From contig CAYVQF010000034.1 of NCBI GenBank assembly GCA_964454015.1, positions 1 through 58,929 on the forward strand: DNA of 58,929 bases, given 5' to 3'. The notes beneath the pieces were generated by a model, which was not told where the DNA came from, did not search any database, and saw only the letters and a program-made list of their open reading frames with translations. Below, piece by piece: positions 1 through 8,616 of this stretch. The translations under genes and the position numbers were made by a program. Within the stretch, counting starts at the first letter, position 1, and each line of letters opens with the position of its first letter. The DNA is from CAYVQF01 sp964454015 (GTDB lineage: Bacteria > Myxococcota_A > Bradymonadia > UBA4248).

Positions 1-494
1 CTAGTAACTGTGGCGCGTGCGGTACCGCTTGTTCGGGGGGTAAGGTTTGTGCGAATGGGAGCTGTGCCTGCCCGGTTGGCACCCTGGAGTGCAGTGGCAC
101 CTGCACGGATATCACTACCAACACAAACTGCGGTGGCTGCGGCAATAACTGCACGAGTGGGACGACCTGCATTGGGGGACGGTGTCTCTGCGGTGCTGCG
201 CCAGGTGTGCCACTCGGGACGAACAACACCTGTGGGACCTGCACTACGAATTGTACCGACGGCAAGGTGTGCGTGAACGGGACGACCTGTGCCTGCCCCG
301 CCGGCACGGTGGAATGCGGTGGCGTGTGCACGAACATCTTGACTTCATCTACGAACTGCGGCGGCTGCGGCAACACCTGTCCGGCGGCGAACGCGGGCTG
401 CGACAACGGCGTCTGCAAGTGCACGGGTACCCAGAACAACATTTGTTATCCGCCGAGTACCTGTGCGCCATCAGGTGTGTGCAGCGCGCCCTAA
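1..494 (+). CDS. Cys-rich repeat protein, C-terminal part only (cut by window edge)
   Basis: The reading frame is open from the first complete codon at position 3 to TAA at 492-494, so 163 residues of a longer protein are visible. It consists of repeats of the type NCGGCG-N-x-C, GxxCxNGxCxC, spaced about every 20-25 residues. The last 95 residues resemble the end of the next gene: the same PLxTNNxCGxC, KVCVNGTxCACPxGT and NCGGCxNxC blocks occur in the same order. It is therefore the third member of a tandem family. The N-terminus, and so any lipoprotein signal, lies outside the window. Such Cys-rich proteins in myxobacteria are usually surface or periplasmic proteins of unknown function; that location is inferred from the two complete neighbours. 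Confidence 0.85.
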   Translation, partial: SNCGACGTACSGGKVCANGSCACPVGTLECSGTCTDITTNTNCGGCGNNCTSGTTCIGGRCLCGAAPGVPLGTNNTCGTCTTNCTDGKVCVNGTTCACPAGTVECGGVCTNILTSSTNCGGCGNTCPAANAGCDNGVCKCTGTQNNICYPPSTCAPSGVCSAP

Positions 495-551
495 AGAGCT
501 TCCACAGGCCGAGGAGCGAATCGGCCCCTAGGGTGTGTGGAGGAGCCAGTC

Positions 552-2858
552 ATGTTGAGAAGGGGGTCCTGGCTCGTTGTGGCGTGGTGCTGGGGGCTGG
601 CTGCGTGCTCGACCTTCGACCCGCTGGACATGGGCACGCTGCGCTGCGTCTCCGCGGTGGATTGTCCGGGGGGGGCCATGGACTGCGTGCAGGGCTACTG
701 CCGCAACGCCGATCTTACGCTGCTCGAGGTGGAGGTCACCGAGCTCGTACCCGACATGAGCGAGGGCCTCTGCGCCGGGATCTTGTGTCCCGAGGGCTTC
801 GTGTGCTGCCGTGATGTCTGTGTGCGCTTAGATGACTCCTGTGAGCGCTTGGGAGACGAGGTCGACGAGGAGGGGCGTCTCATCTGCGATGCCACCCTCC
901 ACCGCCACTGCGGCGGCTGCAACATCGCCTGCGGCATAGGTGAGGCTTGTGTAAACGGGGCGTGCAAGTGCGGCGGGGTGAGCGACGCCTGTGGTGCCGG
1001 TCTCATCTGTTGTGGGACGGCTTGTGTCGACCCTACACGCAGCAATGGGCACTGTGGTGGGTGTAACCGCGCGTGCTGGGGGCAGGAGTACTGCAGCAAT
1101 GGCAAGTGTGTGTGCGAGTTTGGCCTGGGCGGCGAGAAGATCTGCTTGCCCGGCGAGACCTGTTGTCCTGGGGGCTTGTCCTGTCGCAACACCAGCACCG
1201 ATCCCGAGAGCTGTGGGGGCTGTGGCCTGCGCTGTCGCCCCGGTGAGAGGTGCGTCAACGGCGCTTGCGTGTGTGCGGGTAGTGGGGCTACGGCGGTGCT
1301 TTGCCGCGACGGGGAGAGCTGTTGTGGTATCGGTGCGGCGCGCGGCTGTGTGCCCGATGGCGATCCGCTCTGCCAATGCGGGGAGCGGCAGTGTGAAGGT
1401 GGCGAGGCGTGTTGTGAGGATGCGGCAGGTGTCAACGGCTTGCTCTGCGCTGCCTTGGCATCGGATGTGCGCCACTGTGGTGCCTGTGGGGTCGCCTGTC
1501 CCAGCGGCTACCTCTGTGAGGGTGGCCAGTGCACCATCTCGTGCCAGGTGGGCCTGACCCCGTGCGCCGTGTCGAGCAGCGACCCGCAAGTGCAGGCCTG
1601 TGTGGATCTGGAACGTGATGTCGAGAACTGTGGTGGCTGCGGTATCAACGCCAACGGCGGGCTGCAAGGGGCCTATCGCTGTGGGGCAGGAGAGATCTGC
1701 AACCAGGGGGAGTGTGGCTTGACCTGTCAGGTTGGCCTGGAGAATTGTGGCGGTGTCTGCGTCGATGTGGAGCGGGATCGGGCGCATTGTGGCGCCTGCA
1801 ACAACGGGTGTGGTGCTGGTGAAGTGTGCGCCAATGGTGTGTGTAGCTTGGATTGCCAGGAGGGCTTTCTGCGTTGCGGCCCCGCGGAGAGTCCCTATTG
1901 CACGGATCCCGTCCGGGATCGCGAGAACTGCCACACCTGCGGCAACGTCTGCCCGGCACGCACGGTCTGTGTCAACCGGGCCTGTGTGTGCATCGAAGGG
2001 CTGCAGCAGTGTCCTGGCGTCGGGTGCACCGACGTGTTTACGGATAAGGCCAACTGTGGATCCTGTGGCCAAGCCTGCACCGCTGGGGAGGTGTGCATCA
2101 ATGGCCAATGTGCGGTCACTTGCCAGGCGCCGCTGGTCAATTGTGGGGGTTACTGCAAGGACACCGCCGTCGATCCCAACCACTGTGGGGCCTGTGGCAC
2201 CACGTGCGCCAGCAACACGCCAGCCAACGCCACGGTCAAGGCCTGCGTGGGTGGCAACTGCGTGTACGAGTGCATCGCCAACCGGGGCAACTGCGACAAC
2301 AACTGGGGCAACGGCTGTGAGGTCAATCTCGCGAGCACGGCCGCCCACTGTGGTGGCTGTGGCCTGAACTGCACCGCTGGATCCTACGCGTCGGCCACTT
2401 GCTCGGCTGGGGTGTGCAATCGGGTGTGCAGCGCCGGTCGCGGCAACTGCAATGGAAGCTGGACCGACGGCTGCGAAGTGAACTTGAACACCAGCAACAG
2501 CCATTGCGGTCAGTGCGGGAAGCTCTGTCCGACGGGCACGACCTGTCAAAGTGGGGTCTGTCTCTGCGCGAACGGCCAGCCTCTGAACACCAACAACAAC
2601 TGTGGGTCGTGTGGGATTGCTTGCACGGGCGGCCGGGTGTGTGTCAATGGAACGTGTGCCTGTCCCCCAGGGACGGCGCTGTGCGGCGGGACCTGCACAG
2701 ATCTCACGACCCAGCTCAATTGTGGCGGTTGTGACAATGTGTGTGCTAGTGGCGCGATCTGTAACAACGGCTTATGCCTGTGTCCAGGTGCTCCCCCGGT
2801 GATGAGTTGCCTCCAGCCCTTTGGGTTTTGCAACGGGTCTGCGTGCAGCTACTTTTAG
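552..2858 (+). CDS. Giant Cys-rich repeat lipoprotein (paralogue 2)
   Basis: A 768-residue protein. The ATG at 552 is chosen because GGAGGA (539-544) lies at the right distance and the sequence then reads as a lipoprotein signal, with an arginine pair, a hydrophobic core and lipobox LAAC (Cys about residue 19). An earlier in-frame GTG at 537 lacks an RBS. After the signal comes a CxxxxDCxxG-C-GYC start motif, then more than ten repeats of HCGGCxxxC, GExCxNGxCxC over the whole length, giving an extremely high Cys and Gly content. A distinctive block, CVCEFGLGGEKICLPGETCC, is almost identical in the next gene. It is probably exported, lipid-anchored and disulfide-stabilised. Its function is not known to me; metal binding, adhesion or cell-surface structure are all possible. 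Confidence 0.88.
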   Translation: MLRRGSWLVVAWCWGLAACSTFDPLDMGTLRCVSAVDCPGGAMDCVQGYCRNADLTLLEVEVTELVPDMSEGLCAGILCPEGFVCCRDVCVRLDDSCERLGDEVDEEGRLICDATLHRHCGGCNIACGIGEACVNGACKCGGVSDACGAGLICCGTACVDPTRSNGHCGGCNRACWGQEYCSNGKCVCEFGLGGEKICLPGETCCPGGLSCRNTSTDPESCGGCGLRCRPGERCVNGACVCAGSGATAVLCRDGESCCGIGAARGCVPDGDPLCQCGERQCEGGEACCEDAAGVNGLLCAALASDVRHCGACGVACPSGYLCEGGQCTISCQVGLTPCAVSSSDPQVQACVDLERDVENCGGCGINANGGLQGAYRCGAGEICNQGECGLTCQVGLENCGGVCVDVERDRAHCGACNNGCGAGEVCANGVCSLDCQEGFLRCGPAESPYCTDPVRDRENCHTCGNVCPARTVCVNRACVCIEGLQQCPGVGCTDVFTDKANCGSCGQACTAGEVCINGQCAVTCQAPLVNCGGYCKDTAVDPNHCGACGTTCASNTPANATVKACVGGNCVYECIANRGNCDNNWGNGCEVNLASTAAHCGGCGLNCTAGSYASATCSAGVCNRVCSAGRGNCNGSWTDGCEVNLNTSNSHCGQCGKLCPTGTTCQSGVCLCANGQPLNTNNNCGSCGIACTGGRVCVNGTCACPPGTALCGGTCTDLTTQLNCGGCDNVCASGAICNNGLCLCPGAPPVMSCLQPFGFCNGSACSYF

Positions 2859-2883
2859 AACCGTGCTCAAGTGTCAAGTTCCG

Positions 2884-2912
2884 TTGCCCTTTTCCAGCGT
2901 GACCGCTAGCCT
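2884..2912 (+). promoter_or_regulatory. Candidate promoter TTGCCC-N17-TAGCCT
   Basis: A -35-like TTGCCC (2884-2889) and a -10-like TAGCCT (2907-2912) are 17 nt apart, 45 nt before the ATG at 2958. The pattern matches other TTGNNN-N17-TAGNNT sites in the window, which suggests the third Cys-rich gene has its own promoter. Confidence 0.45.
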
Positions 2913-2957
2913 ACCTTGTGGATGGAAGACACGATGGTCGACGGCGTGGGAGGCGAC

Positions 2958-5174
2958 ATGATGATGCGGTATGCAGGCGCTTGGTCCTTGGCTTTGCTTG
3001 GCCTTGCCTTTTCTATGGCTGGCTGTAGCTCTTTTGATGACCTGAGCCTCGACGCGCTGCGTTGCCAGAGCCGCGATGATTGCCCTGCTGGGAGTCAATG
3101 CTCTGACGCTGGATACTGCCAACGTCAGGGTTGGAGTGATGATGTCCTCGATGTGGTGGAGACGGTCGGCGGCGAACAATGTGGCGAGCTGCGCTGCGGA
3201 GAGGACTTCACCTGTTGCTCCCTGGGCTATTGCGTGCGTCTGAGCGATGGCTGCGTGCAGGGTGCGACGGAGGACGAGAGCTGTGTGCGCTATGCCTCCT
3301 GTGGAAGCTGCCAGGCCCTTTGCGGTGACAATGAGCAGTGTGTCGCTGGCCAATGCATGTGTGGTGATGTGCGCTGTGGTGACGGGAAGAGCTGTTGTTC
3401 TGCTGGCGTATGCGCCGACCTCAGCTACGAGCGAAACCACTGTGGGTTGTGCGGCCGGGCGTGTGAGGGGGCAGAGTTCTGCTCCCTTGGTCAGTGTGTG
3501 TGCGAGTTTGGCCTTGGCGGCGAGCGCGTCTGTGGCCCAGGCGAGACCTGCTGTCAGAGCCCCGACTCTTGTCGCAACCTGGACAGCGATCCACTGAGCT
3601 GCGGGGAGTGTGGGCGGGTGTGCCGCGCTGGCGAACGCTGTGTCGCTGGCGTGTGTGTGTGTCCTGGCTTGGATGGCCTTCTCGAAGTGTGTGGCGAGGG
3701 AGAGAGCTGTTGCGGCCAGGGTGAGGGCAGCGCTTGTGTCGCCCCTGACGATCTCTTGTGCTTTTGTGGCGGCGCGCTCTGTGGTGTGGGTGAGAGCTGT
3801 TGTGGCGAAGGTACGTCCGTGGCTTGCGTTCGCCTCTCGGACAATGGCGAGCACTGTGGCGCTTGTGGTGTCGCCTGCGCTGAAGGCTATAGTTGCACCA
3901 GCGGCACCTGTGTGTTTCGCTGTGAGGGCGGGCTGAGCCCGTGTGAGGTCGACGGTGAGCCGGTGTGTATCGATCTCCTCACCGACCGCACTCACTGCGG
4001 TGGCTGTGGGGTAGCGTGTCAGGCTGGGGAGGTCTGCGTTTTTGGGACCTGTTCCACGAGTTGCCCCTTGGGGCTGAGCGTGTGTGAAGAGCGCTGCGTT
4101 GATTTGCGCCGGGATCGGGACCATTGTGGGGCGTGCGCCAATGCGTGTAGCGGGGGCGAGGTCTGCGTCAGCATCAACAACCAGCCCGGGGTGTGTAGCC
4201 TGGATTGCCAAGAGGGGTCCCAGAAGTGCGGCTCACCGGCGTACTGTGCGGACATCCAGAAGGATCGCGAGAACTGTGGCGGCTGTGGCATCGCCTGTCC
4301 GACGCGGCACGTCTGTGTCGAGGGTACCTGCAAGTGCATCGAAGGCCTGACCTCCTGTGGCAGCGCAGGTTGTGTGGATCTCAGCACCTCTCCAAGCCAC
4401 TGCGGTGAATGCCAGCGTGAATGTGCTGCTGGACAGTTGTGTCTGGGAGGCACCTGCACGGTCTCCTGTCAGCCCCATCAACGCAACTGTAGTGGTATTT
4501 GTCGCGACGTCACCATCGACATGAACAACTGCGGCGCCTGTGGCTCTCGTTGCGAGCCCAAGCCGGGTGCTGCGGCGGTGTGTGTCAATGGCAGTTGTGA
4601 CCAATCCTGCCTGCCTGGCTATGCGAACTGCGATGGTCCCATGAACAATGGTTGTGAGGTTCACACCGCCGGGGACGTCGAGAACTGCGGCGGGTGTGGC
4701 GCCGCCTGTGAGTCTGTGCCTTTCGCGACGGTGAGCTGTGTCGGGGGTGGGTGTGTCTACACTTGTCTCCCAGGGCGGGATAGCTGTGATGGTCAGGTTT
4801 TGGACACCGGGTGTGAGGTGAACCTGGCGACGGACCCCTTGCATTGCGGCGGTTGTGATCGCGTCTGCCCAAGGCCGGCGAACGCCACGGCCACCTGCTC
4901 GAATCATGTCTGTAGTTGGAGCTGTAACGGCAGCTACTACAATTGCAACGGCACGTGTCGTCTGTTGACCTCGACGAGCTCCTGCGGCTCTTGCCAGACC
5001 CAGTGTGCGACGGGGGCCATTTGTTCCAGTCAGATCTGTCGCTGTGGGACGGGAGGGCCTTTGTGTACCACCATCCAAGGAAGTTCTTGCTCGAGCGGTG
5101 TGTGTCTGTGCGGCACCGGCCCGGCTTGTACCGACGCGACCAAGTGTGTGGGCGGCGCGTGCGTGCCTCTCTGA
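2958..5174 (+). CDS. Giant Cys-rich repeat lipoprotein (paralogue 3)
   Basis: A 738-residue protein in the same orientation as its paralogue. Three consecutive ATGs (2958, 2961, 2964) follow GGGAGG (2948-2953); starting here gives MMMRYAGAWSLALL and lipobox SMAGC, so it is an exported lipoprotein. The mature N-terminus (CSSFDDLSL, then LRCQSRDDCPAG) aligns with that of the 552 gene (CSTFDPLDM, LRCVSAVDCPGG). The internal CVCEFGLGGERVCGPGETCC block is shared too, so the pair arose by duplication of the whole gene rather than by repeat expansion alone. Repeats of NCGGCGxxC plus GxxCxxGxCxC fill the chain. Function is unknown; an extracellular or outer-membrane role is inferred from the signal and the expected disulfides. 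Confidence 0.88.
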   Translation: MMMRYAGAWSLALLGLAFSMAGCSSFDDLSLDALRCQSRDDCPAGSQCSDAGYCQRQGWSDDVLDVVETVGGEQCGELRCGEDFTCCSLGYCVRLSDGCVQGATEDESCVRYASCGSCQALCGDNEQCVAGQCMCGDVRCGDGKSCCSAGVCADLSYERNHCGLCGRACEGAEFCSLGQCVCEFGLGGERVCGPGETCCQSPDSCRNLDSDPLSCGECGRVCRAGERCVAGVCVCPGLDGLLEVCGEGESCCGQGEGSACVAPDDLLCFCGGALCGVGESCCGEGTSVACVRLSDNGEHCGACGVACAEGYSCTSGTCVFRCEGGLSPCEVDGEPVCIDLLTDRTHCGGCGVACQAGEVCVFGTCSTSCPLGLSVCEERCVDLRRDRDHCGACANACSGGEVCVSINNQPGVCSLDCQEGSQKCGSPAYCADIQKDRENCGGCGIACPTRHVCVEGTCKCIEGLTSCGSAGCVDLSTSPSHCGECQRECAAGQLCLGGTCTVSCQPHQRNCSGICRDVTIDMNNCGACGSRCEPKPGAAAVCVNGSCDQSCLPGYANCDGPMNNGCEVHTAGDVENCGGCGAACESVPFATVSCVGGGCVYTCLPGRDSCDGQVLDTGCEVNLATDPLHCGGCDRVCPRPANATATCSNHVCSWSCNGSYYNCNGTCRLLTSTSSCGSCQTQCATGAICSSQICRCGTGGPLCTTIQGSSCSSGVCLCGTGPACTDATKCVGGACVPL

Positions 5175-5233
5175 GCTAGCGCCTGGGGAGTTTTGGCGCG
5201 GTGCCGCTGGCGTGGGCCCTGGCGGTGGGCGTC

Positions 5234-6223
5234 TCAGGGGATGCGGACGACCGGCAGCAGTAGCCCCGGCGACGGTGCGCCCAGGGCTTGCAAGCGGGCT
5301 TCGAGAAAGCGGAAGAAGTCGCGGTCGACGACGAGGTTACCGAACTCCGTGGCGAAGATGGGCTCGTTGCGCGTGCTCGGGTTGTCGATGATGCGCAGAT
5401 CGTAAGCAGCCAAGCGCTGGCAACTGAGTCCAATGCTCGACCAATAGGCCTCGACGTAGCGGTTGAAGTTCCACTCGCAGCGCAGTACGGGGATGAGCAG
5501 GCGGTAGAACATGCTGGGCGCTGGATGGAGAACGCGGGGGTGTCCGCCGACGCTTTGGATGAAAGCGCACGCCGCAGGCAGGTGGTGCGCCTCCTGCTTG
5601 GTCAAGAGGACGCCGACCTCACAGGGATTGCCAACGGGGGTGTTGTCGAGGGCATCTGGGTTGTCGAGGTTCTGGGCGACCACCAGGTGGTAGTGATCGA
5701 CGGGCGAGCGCAGGGCTTCGATCTCGATTTCAAAGGCATCGGCGAGGGCTTCGGCGACTTCCCAGTAGGCGACGATGTCACCGTTGGGGATGAAGCCCAG
5801 GAGCTCGGGTCGGTTGAGATCTGGGCGCAGGTTGTCGGGCGGGTCGAGCTTGTTGATGTTGTAGCCGAGTTGCACTTGGGGGTAGTGCCACTCACAGAGT
5901 TCTTCGGTGAAGACGGGCAAGTCGGTCCACATGAAGTGGCGTTTGTCCCAGTCAGCGGGCGGCTTGACTTCGAGCCCGGGTTCGCGTCGATGCTGGACCA
6001 AGACGGTGTACTGCAGGCCCATGGCCTGCACCTCGAGGAGGATGTCCGTTTCGGCGGCGTCCTCATCGTCGTGGGGAGAGGGCAGCGGGAAGCGGCGATG
6101 TGGCCAGAGGGGCTCGCGGATTTCGGGAAAGAGATGGCCTGCTGGCCAGAACAGGGAGTCCTCAGCGACCCGGGCGACGTTTTGATCGATCTCTTTGACA
6201 TGGGGCGGCAGAACACCAGCCAT
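5234..6223 (-). CDS. Conserved hypothetical protein, cytoplasmic
   Basis: A 329-residue protein with no signal peptide or membrane segment and a normal mix of charged and aromatic residues. The start MAGVLPPHV is chosen because GGAGGA (complement of 6229-6234) sits 5 nt before its ATG; in-frame ATGs further upstream lack this. I do not recognise a family. Visible features are a Pro/His/Trp-rich N-terminal third, a TDLPVFTEELCEWHYPQ stretch, and a C-terminal half with YHLVVAQN and VGVLLTKQEAHHLPAAC segments. It is the last gene of a leftward series after serS and the Smr gene, separated from the latter by 122 nt that contain a good promoter. It ends 59 nt from the convergent Cys-rich gene. Confidence 0.7.
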   Translation of the reverse strand: MAGVLPPHVKEIDQNVARVAEDSLFWPAGHLFPEIREPLWPHRRFPLPSPHDDEDAAETDILLEVQAMGLQYTVLVQHRREPGLEVKPPADWDKRHFMWTDLPVFTEELCEWHYPQVQLGYNINKLDPPDNLRPDLNRPELLGFIPNGDIVAYWEVAEALADAFEIEIEALRSPVDHYHLVVAQNLDNPDALDNTPVGNPCEVGVLLTKQEAHHLPAACAFIQSVGGHPRVLHPAPSMFYRLLIPVLRCEWNFNRYVEAYWSSIGLSCQRLAAYDLRIIDNPSTRNEPIFATEFGNLVVDRDFFRFLEARLQALGAPSPGLLLPVVRIP

Positions 6224-6265
6224 CGCTATCCTCCGCATAGGGATATCGCCAAGCGCACTTCGCGC

Positions 6266-6294
6266 AGCATAATCCGGGACGCTTCGCAGTGCAA
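6266..6294 (-). promoter_or_regulatory. Candidate promoter TTGCAC-N17-TATGCT
   Basis: On the minus strand, TTGCAC (6294-6289) and TATGCT (6271-6266) are separated by 17 nt, 43 nt upstream of the ATG at 6223. It would give the 5234-6223 gene its own transcript. Confidence 0.45.
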
Positions 6295-6345
6295 AGCACC
6301 GCTCGTCGTGCACCGCATTCGCTTAGGGGCATGCAGAGATTCGCT

Positions 6346-7158
6346 CTAGGAGCGCTTCAGGCGCACGATATAGGAGCCAAAGTCGCCGTCGCGATCGATA
6401 TCGGCGGCAAAGGCCGCCACCAGAGGATCGGCGTCGAGGTGGGTGGCGGTGAGCCCCTTGAGCACGGGCTCTGCTTCAGAGCCGTGTCCTTTGCCGGTGA
6501 CGATCCGCACCAGGCGAACCCCGGCACGGTGTTGTTGCTGGAGGAAGGCGGTGAGGCGGATCATGGCCGGTTCCCGGGTCAGACCGCGCAATGAGGTGGA
6601 TGGCAGAGTCGCCTCTCTCTCGGCCTTCTCGGCAGCTTCGAGGAGCCCACGCGGGTTGCGTTCTTTGAGGTCACTCAGGGCGGGCGTGCGCGGCGCGGGA
6701 GTGGGTTGAAGCTGGGGTTGCAATTGGAGCGGGACGCGGCGCGCCTTGGCAGGTGGCAGGCGGCGGATGTGGTCGCCCGCCATGATTTCGGTGAAGACGG
6801 CGATCTCTCTCTCGAGTGGGTCCAAGGTGTTGGCCGCGTTGGCTTTGTTGCGAGGTGGTCGAGGGAGGTCGCGTTCGGAAAACTTTTCGCCAAAGATATC
6901 GGCCTGGTCCAGGCTGTCGACGGCCTGGCGAAAGAGATCGCCGTCGGCCACGGGCGCTGCGGGCGGGGGCGTTGGCGGCGATGGCGAGGCCGCTGGGGAG
7001 GGTGAAGGGGCGGGGCGCTGGTTGTGGTGTGGCAGCGCGGCGCCGCTTCCCTTGGCGTTTTTGGGTGGCGTCAGGACGGCAAAGGGACGATGCTCGAAGG
7101 CCTTCTCTTTGGGTTCTGGGGCTGCCGGGGTGCCCTTCTTCTTTCCTTTGCGCGCCAT
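6346..7158 (-). CDS. Smr-domain protein (predicted nucleic-acid nuclease)
   Basis: A 270-residue protein starting MARKGKKKG, with GAGG upstream of the ATG at 7158. It begins only 7 nt after the serS stop, so the two are probably co-transcribed. The first two thirds are basic, then Pro/Ala/Gln-rich and probably disordered. The last 90 residues form a small MutS-related (Smr) domain: residues of the LRxVTGKGHGS type (VRIVTGKGHGSEAEPVL) are the family signature. Smr domains are known DNA or RNA endonucleases or ribosome-rescue factors. A leading LDLHG-type motif is degenerate here (SLRGLTREPAMIRL), so activity should not be assumed. Confidence 0.82.
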   Translation of the reverse strand: MARKGKKKGTPAAPEPKEKAFEHRPFAVLTPPKNAKGSGAALPHHNQRPAPSPSPAASPSPPTPPPAAPVADGDLFRQAVDSLDQADIFGEKFSERDLPRPPRNKANAANTLDPLEREIAVFTEIMAGDHIRRLPPAKARRVPLQLQPQLQPTPAPRTPALSDLKERNPRGLLEAAEKAEREATLPSTSLRGLTREPAMIRLTAFLQQQHRAGVRLVRIVTGKGHGSEAEPVLKGLTATHLDADPLVAAFAADIDRDGDFGSYIVRLKRS

Positions 7159-7165
7159 ATTGACC

Positions 7166-8440
7166 TCAGCTCGCGGGGGGAGCGATGTGATCCAGGCCCA
7201 TATAGGGTCGCAGGGCCTCAGGAACGGTGACGGAGCCATCGGCGTTCTGGTAATTCTCGAGGATGGCCACCAGAGTTCGTCCGATGGCCAGGCCGCTGCC
7301 GTTGAGGGTGTGGAGGTGGCGCGGCTTCTCTCCTTTGGCAGGTCGGTAGCGGATGTTGGCGCGCCGGGCTTGGAAGGCTTCGAAGTTGGAGCAGCTCGAG
7401 ATCTCCCGATACTTGCCCTGGGCCGGCAGCCACACCTCGAGGTCGAAGCATTTGGCGGCAGAGAAGCCCATGTCGCCAGAAGAGAGGGCCATGACGCGAT
7501 AGGGCAGGCCGAGGCGGCGCAGGATCTCTGCGGCGTCTTGGACCAAGGCGTCGAGCTCGGCGTAGCTGTCTTCCGGTCGGACGAACTTGACCAGCTCCAC
7601 CTTGTTGAACTGGTGTTGTCGGATCAGGCCGCGGGTGTCTTGGCCATAGCTGCCTGCTTCGAGGCGGAAGCAGGGCGAGTAGGCGACGTAGCGCAGGGGG
7701 AGCAGGTCGGGATCGAGGATCTCGTCGCGGTGGAAGTTGGTGACGGGCACTTCGGCGGTGGGGATGAGGAAGAGGTCGTTGTTGGTCTTGAAGGCGTCAT
7801 CCTCGAACTTCGGGAGCTGGCCCGTGCCGGTCATGGCGGCGCGGTTGACGAGGACCGGGGGCATCATTTCTTGGTAGCCGCGGCTGGTGTGGACGTCGAG
7901 CATGAAGTTGATGAGGCTGCGCTCCAAGCGCGCCGCGTGACCGCGCAGGAAGGTGAAGCGCGCCCCGGCGACCTTGGCGCCCCTTTCGAAGTCGAGGATG
8001 GCCAGGGCTTCGCCGAGCTCCGGGTGGGCTTTGGGGTTGAAGTCGAAGGTGCGCGGCTCGCCCCAGCGCTCGACTTCCTGGTTGGCCGTCTCATCGGGGC
8101 CAACGGGGACACTGCTGTGCGGGAGGTTGGGAAGATAGAGGAGGCTTTCGGCGAGCTCGGCCTCGATGGTGGCCTTCTCGGCTTCCAGGTTTTTCAGCGT
8201 CTGACTCATCTCCTTGAGCTGCTCGCGCAGCGCGCGGGTCGTTTCGCTGCTCTTGTCGGCCGAGCGCATGGCGTCACTGGCTTGGCGCTGTTCAAAGCGG
8301 AGTTGGTCAAAGGCGACGATGACCTCTCGGCGTCTGTGGGCGCGGGATTCGATGGTGCTGAAATCGACTTGTTGGCCGCGGGTGGCGAGGCGCTCGCGGT
8401 AGACTTCGATGTGATCGATGAGATGTTTGAGATCGTGCAT
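7166..8440 (-). CDS. serS: Seryl-tRNA synthetase
   Basis: A 424-residue protein, the usual size for bacterial SerRS. It charges tRNA-Ser and also tRNA-Sec, whose gene lies at 57730 in this window. Residues 1-105 form the antiparallel coiled-coil tRNA-binding arm (Arg/Glu/Gln-rich heptads). The rest is the class II core: motif 2 is seen in FRLEAGSYGQDTRGLIRQHQF and motif 3 in GSGLAIGRTLVAILENYQ. The start MHDLKHLIDHIE follows AAGGAAAG. It heads a leftward operon with the Smr gene 7 nt downstream and is divergent from the sulfatase-like gene. Confidence 0.97.
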   Translation of the reverse strand: MHDLKHLIDHIEVYRERLATRGQQVDFSTIESRAHRRREVIVAFDQLRFEQRQASDAMRSADKSSETTRALREQLKEMSQTLKNLEAEKATIEAELAESLLYLPNLPHSSVPVGPDETANQEVERWGEPRTFDFNPKAHPELGEALAILDFERGAKVAGARFTFLRGHAARLERSLINFMLDVHTSRGYQEMMPPVLVNRAAMTGTGQLPKFEDDAFKTNNDLFLIPTAEVPVTNFHRDEILDPDLLPLRYVAYSPCFRLEAGSYGQDTRGLIRQHQFNKVELVKFVRPEDSYAELDALVQDAAEILRRLGLPYRVMALSSGDMGFSAAKCFDLEVWLPAQGKYREISSCSNFEAFQARRANIRYRPAKGEKPRHLHTLNGSGLAIGRTLVAILENYQNADGSVTVPEALRPYMGLDHIAPPAS

Positions 8441-8557
8441 GTTCTTTCCTTCCCTGAGCCCGACCCTTGTCGGGCGTGGTGGTCAAGATGTGACAGGGCG
8501 GTGCCGACGTCAATCGGGCGCGCTGTGGCTTTGTCATGACCGAGGCGCGCCGTCGTG

Positions 8558-8582
8558 TTATACCCAGGCCCGACGGGGCCTG
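8558..8582 (+). promoter_or_regulatory. TTATAC box plus 7-bp hairpin before the sulfatase-like gene
   Basis: In the 176-nt divergent gap between serS and the 8617 gene, a -10-like TTATAC (8558-8563) is followed at once by a perfect inverted repeat, CAGGCCC (8565-8571), GACG loop, GGGCCTG (8576-8582). No convincing -35 stands 17 nt upstream. The hairpin could be an operator or a leader structure. Confidence 0.35.
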
Positions 8583-8616
8583 AGAGCCGTCCCGGGTGGA
8601 AGCGAGGTGTGGGCAG

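Noticed and set aside
828..4211. Two long minus-strand open frames (828-2549 and 2874-4211) opposite the Cys-rich genes
   Set aside because: They arise from the TGT/TGC/GGC codon bias of the repeats and lack RBS, domains and natural composition. The plus-strand frames have signals and family repeats.
1..5174. Possible CRISPR-like or DNA-level tandem repeat array
   Set aside because: The repetition is at protein level (Cys/Gly motifs), with variable spacing and degenerate codons; no constant direct repeat and spacer pattern.
6746..8539. 597-residue plus-strand open frame over serS and the Smr gene
   Set aside because: It is a shadow of serS, whose motifs are unambiguous on the minus strand. 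High G+C makes long antisense frames common here.
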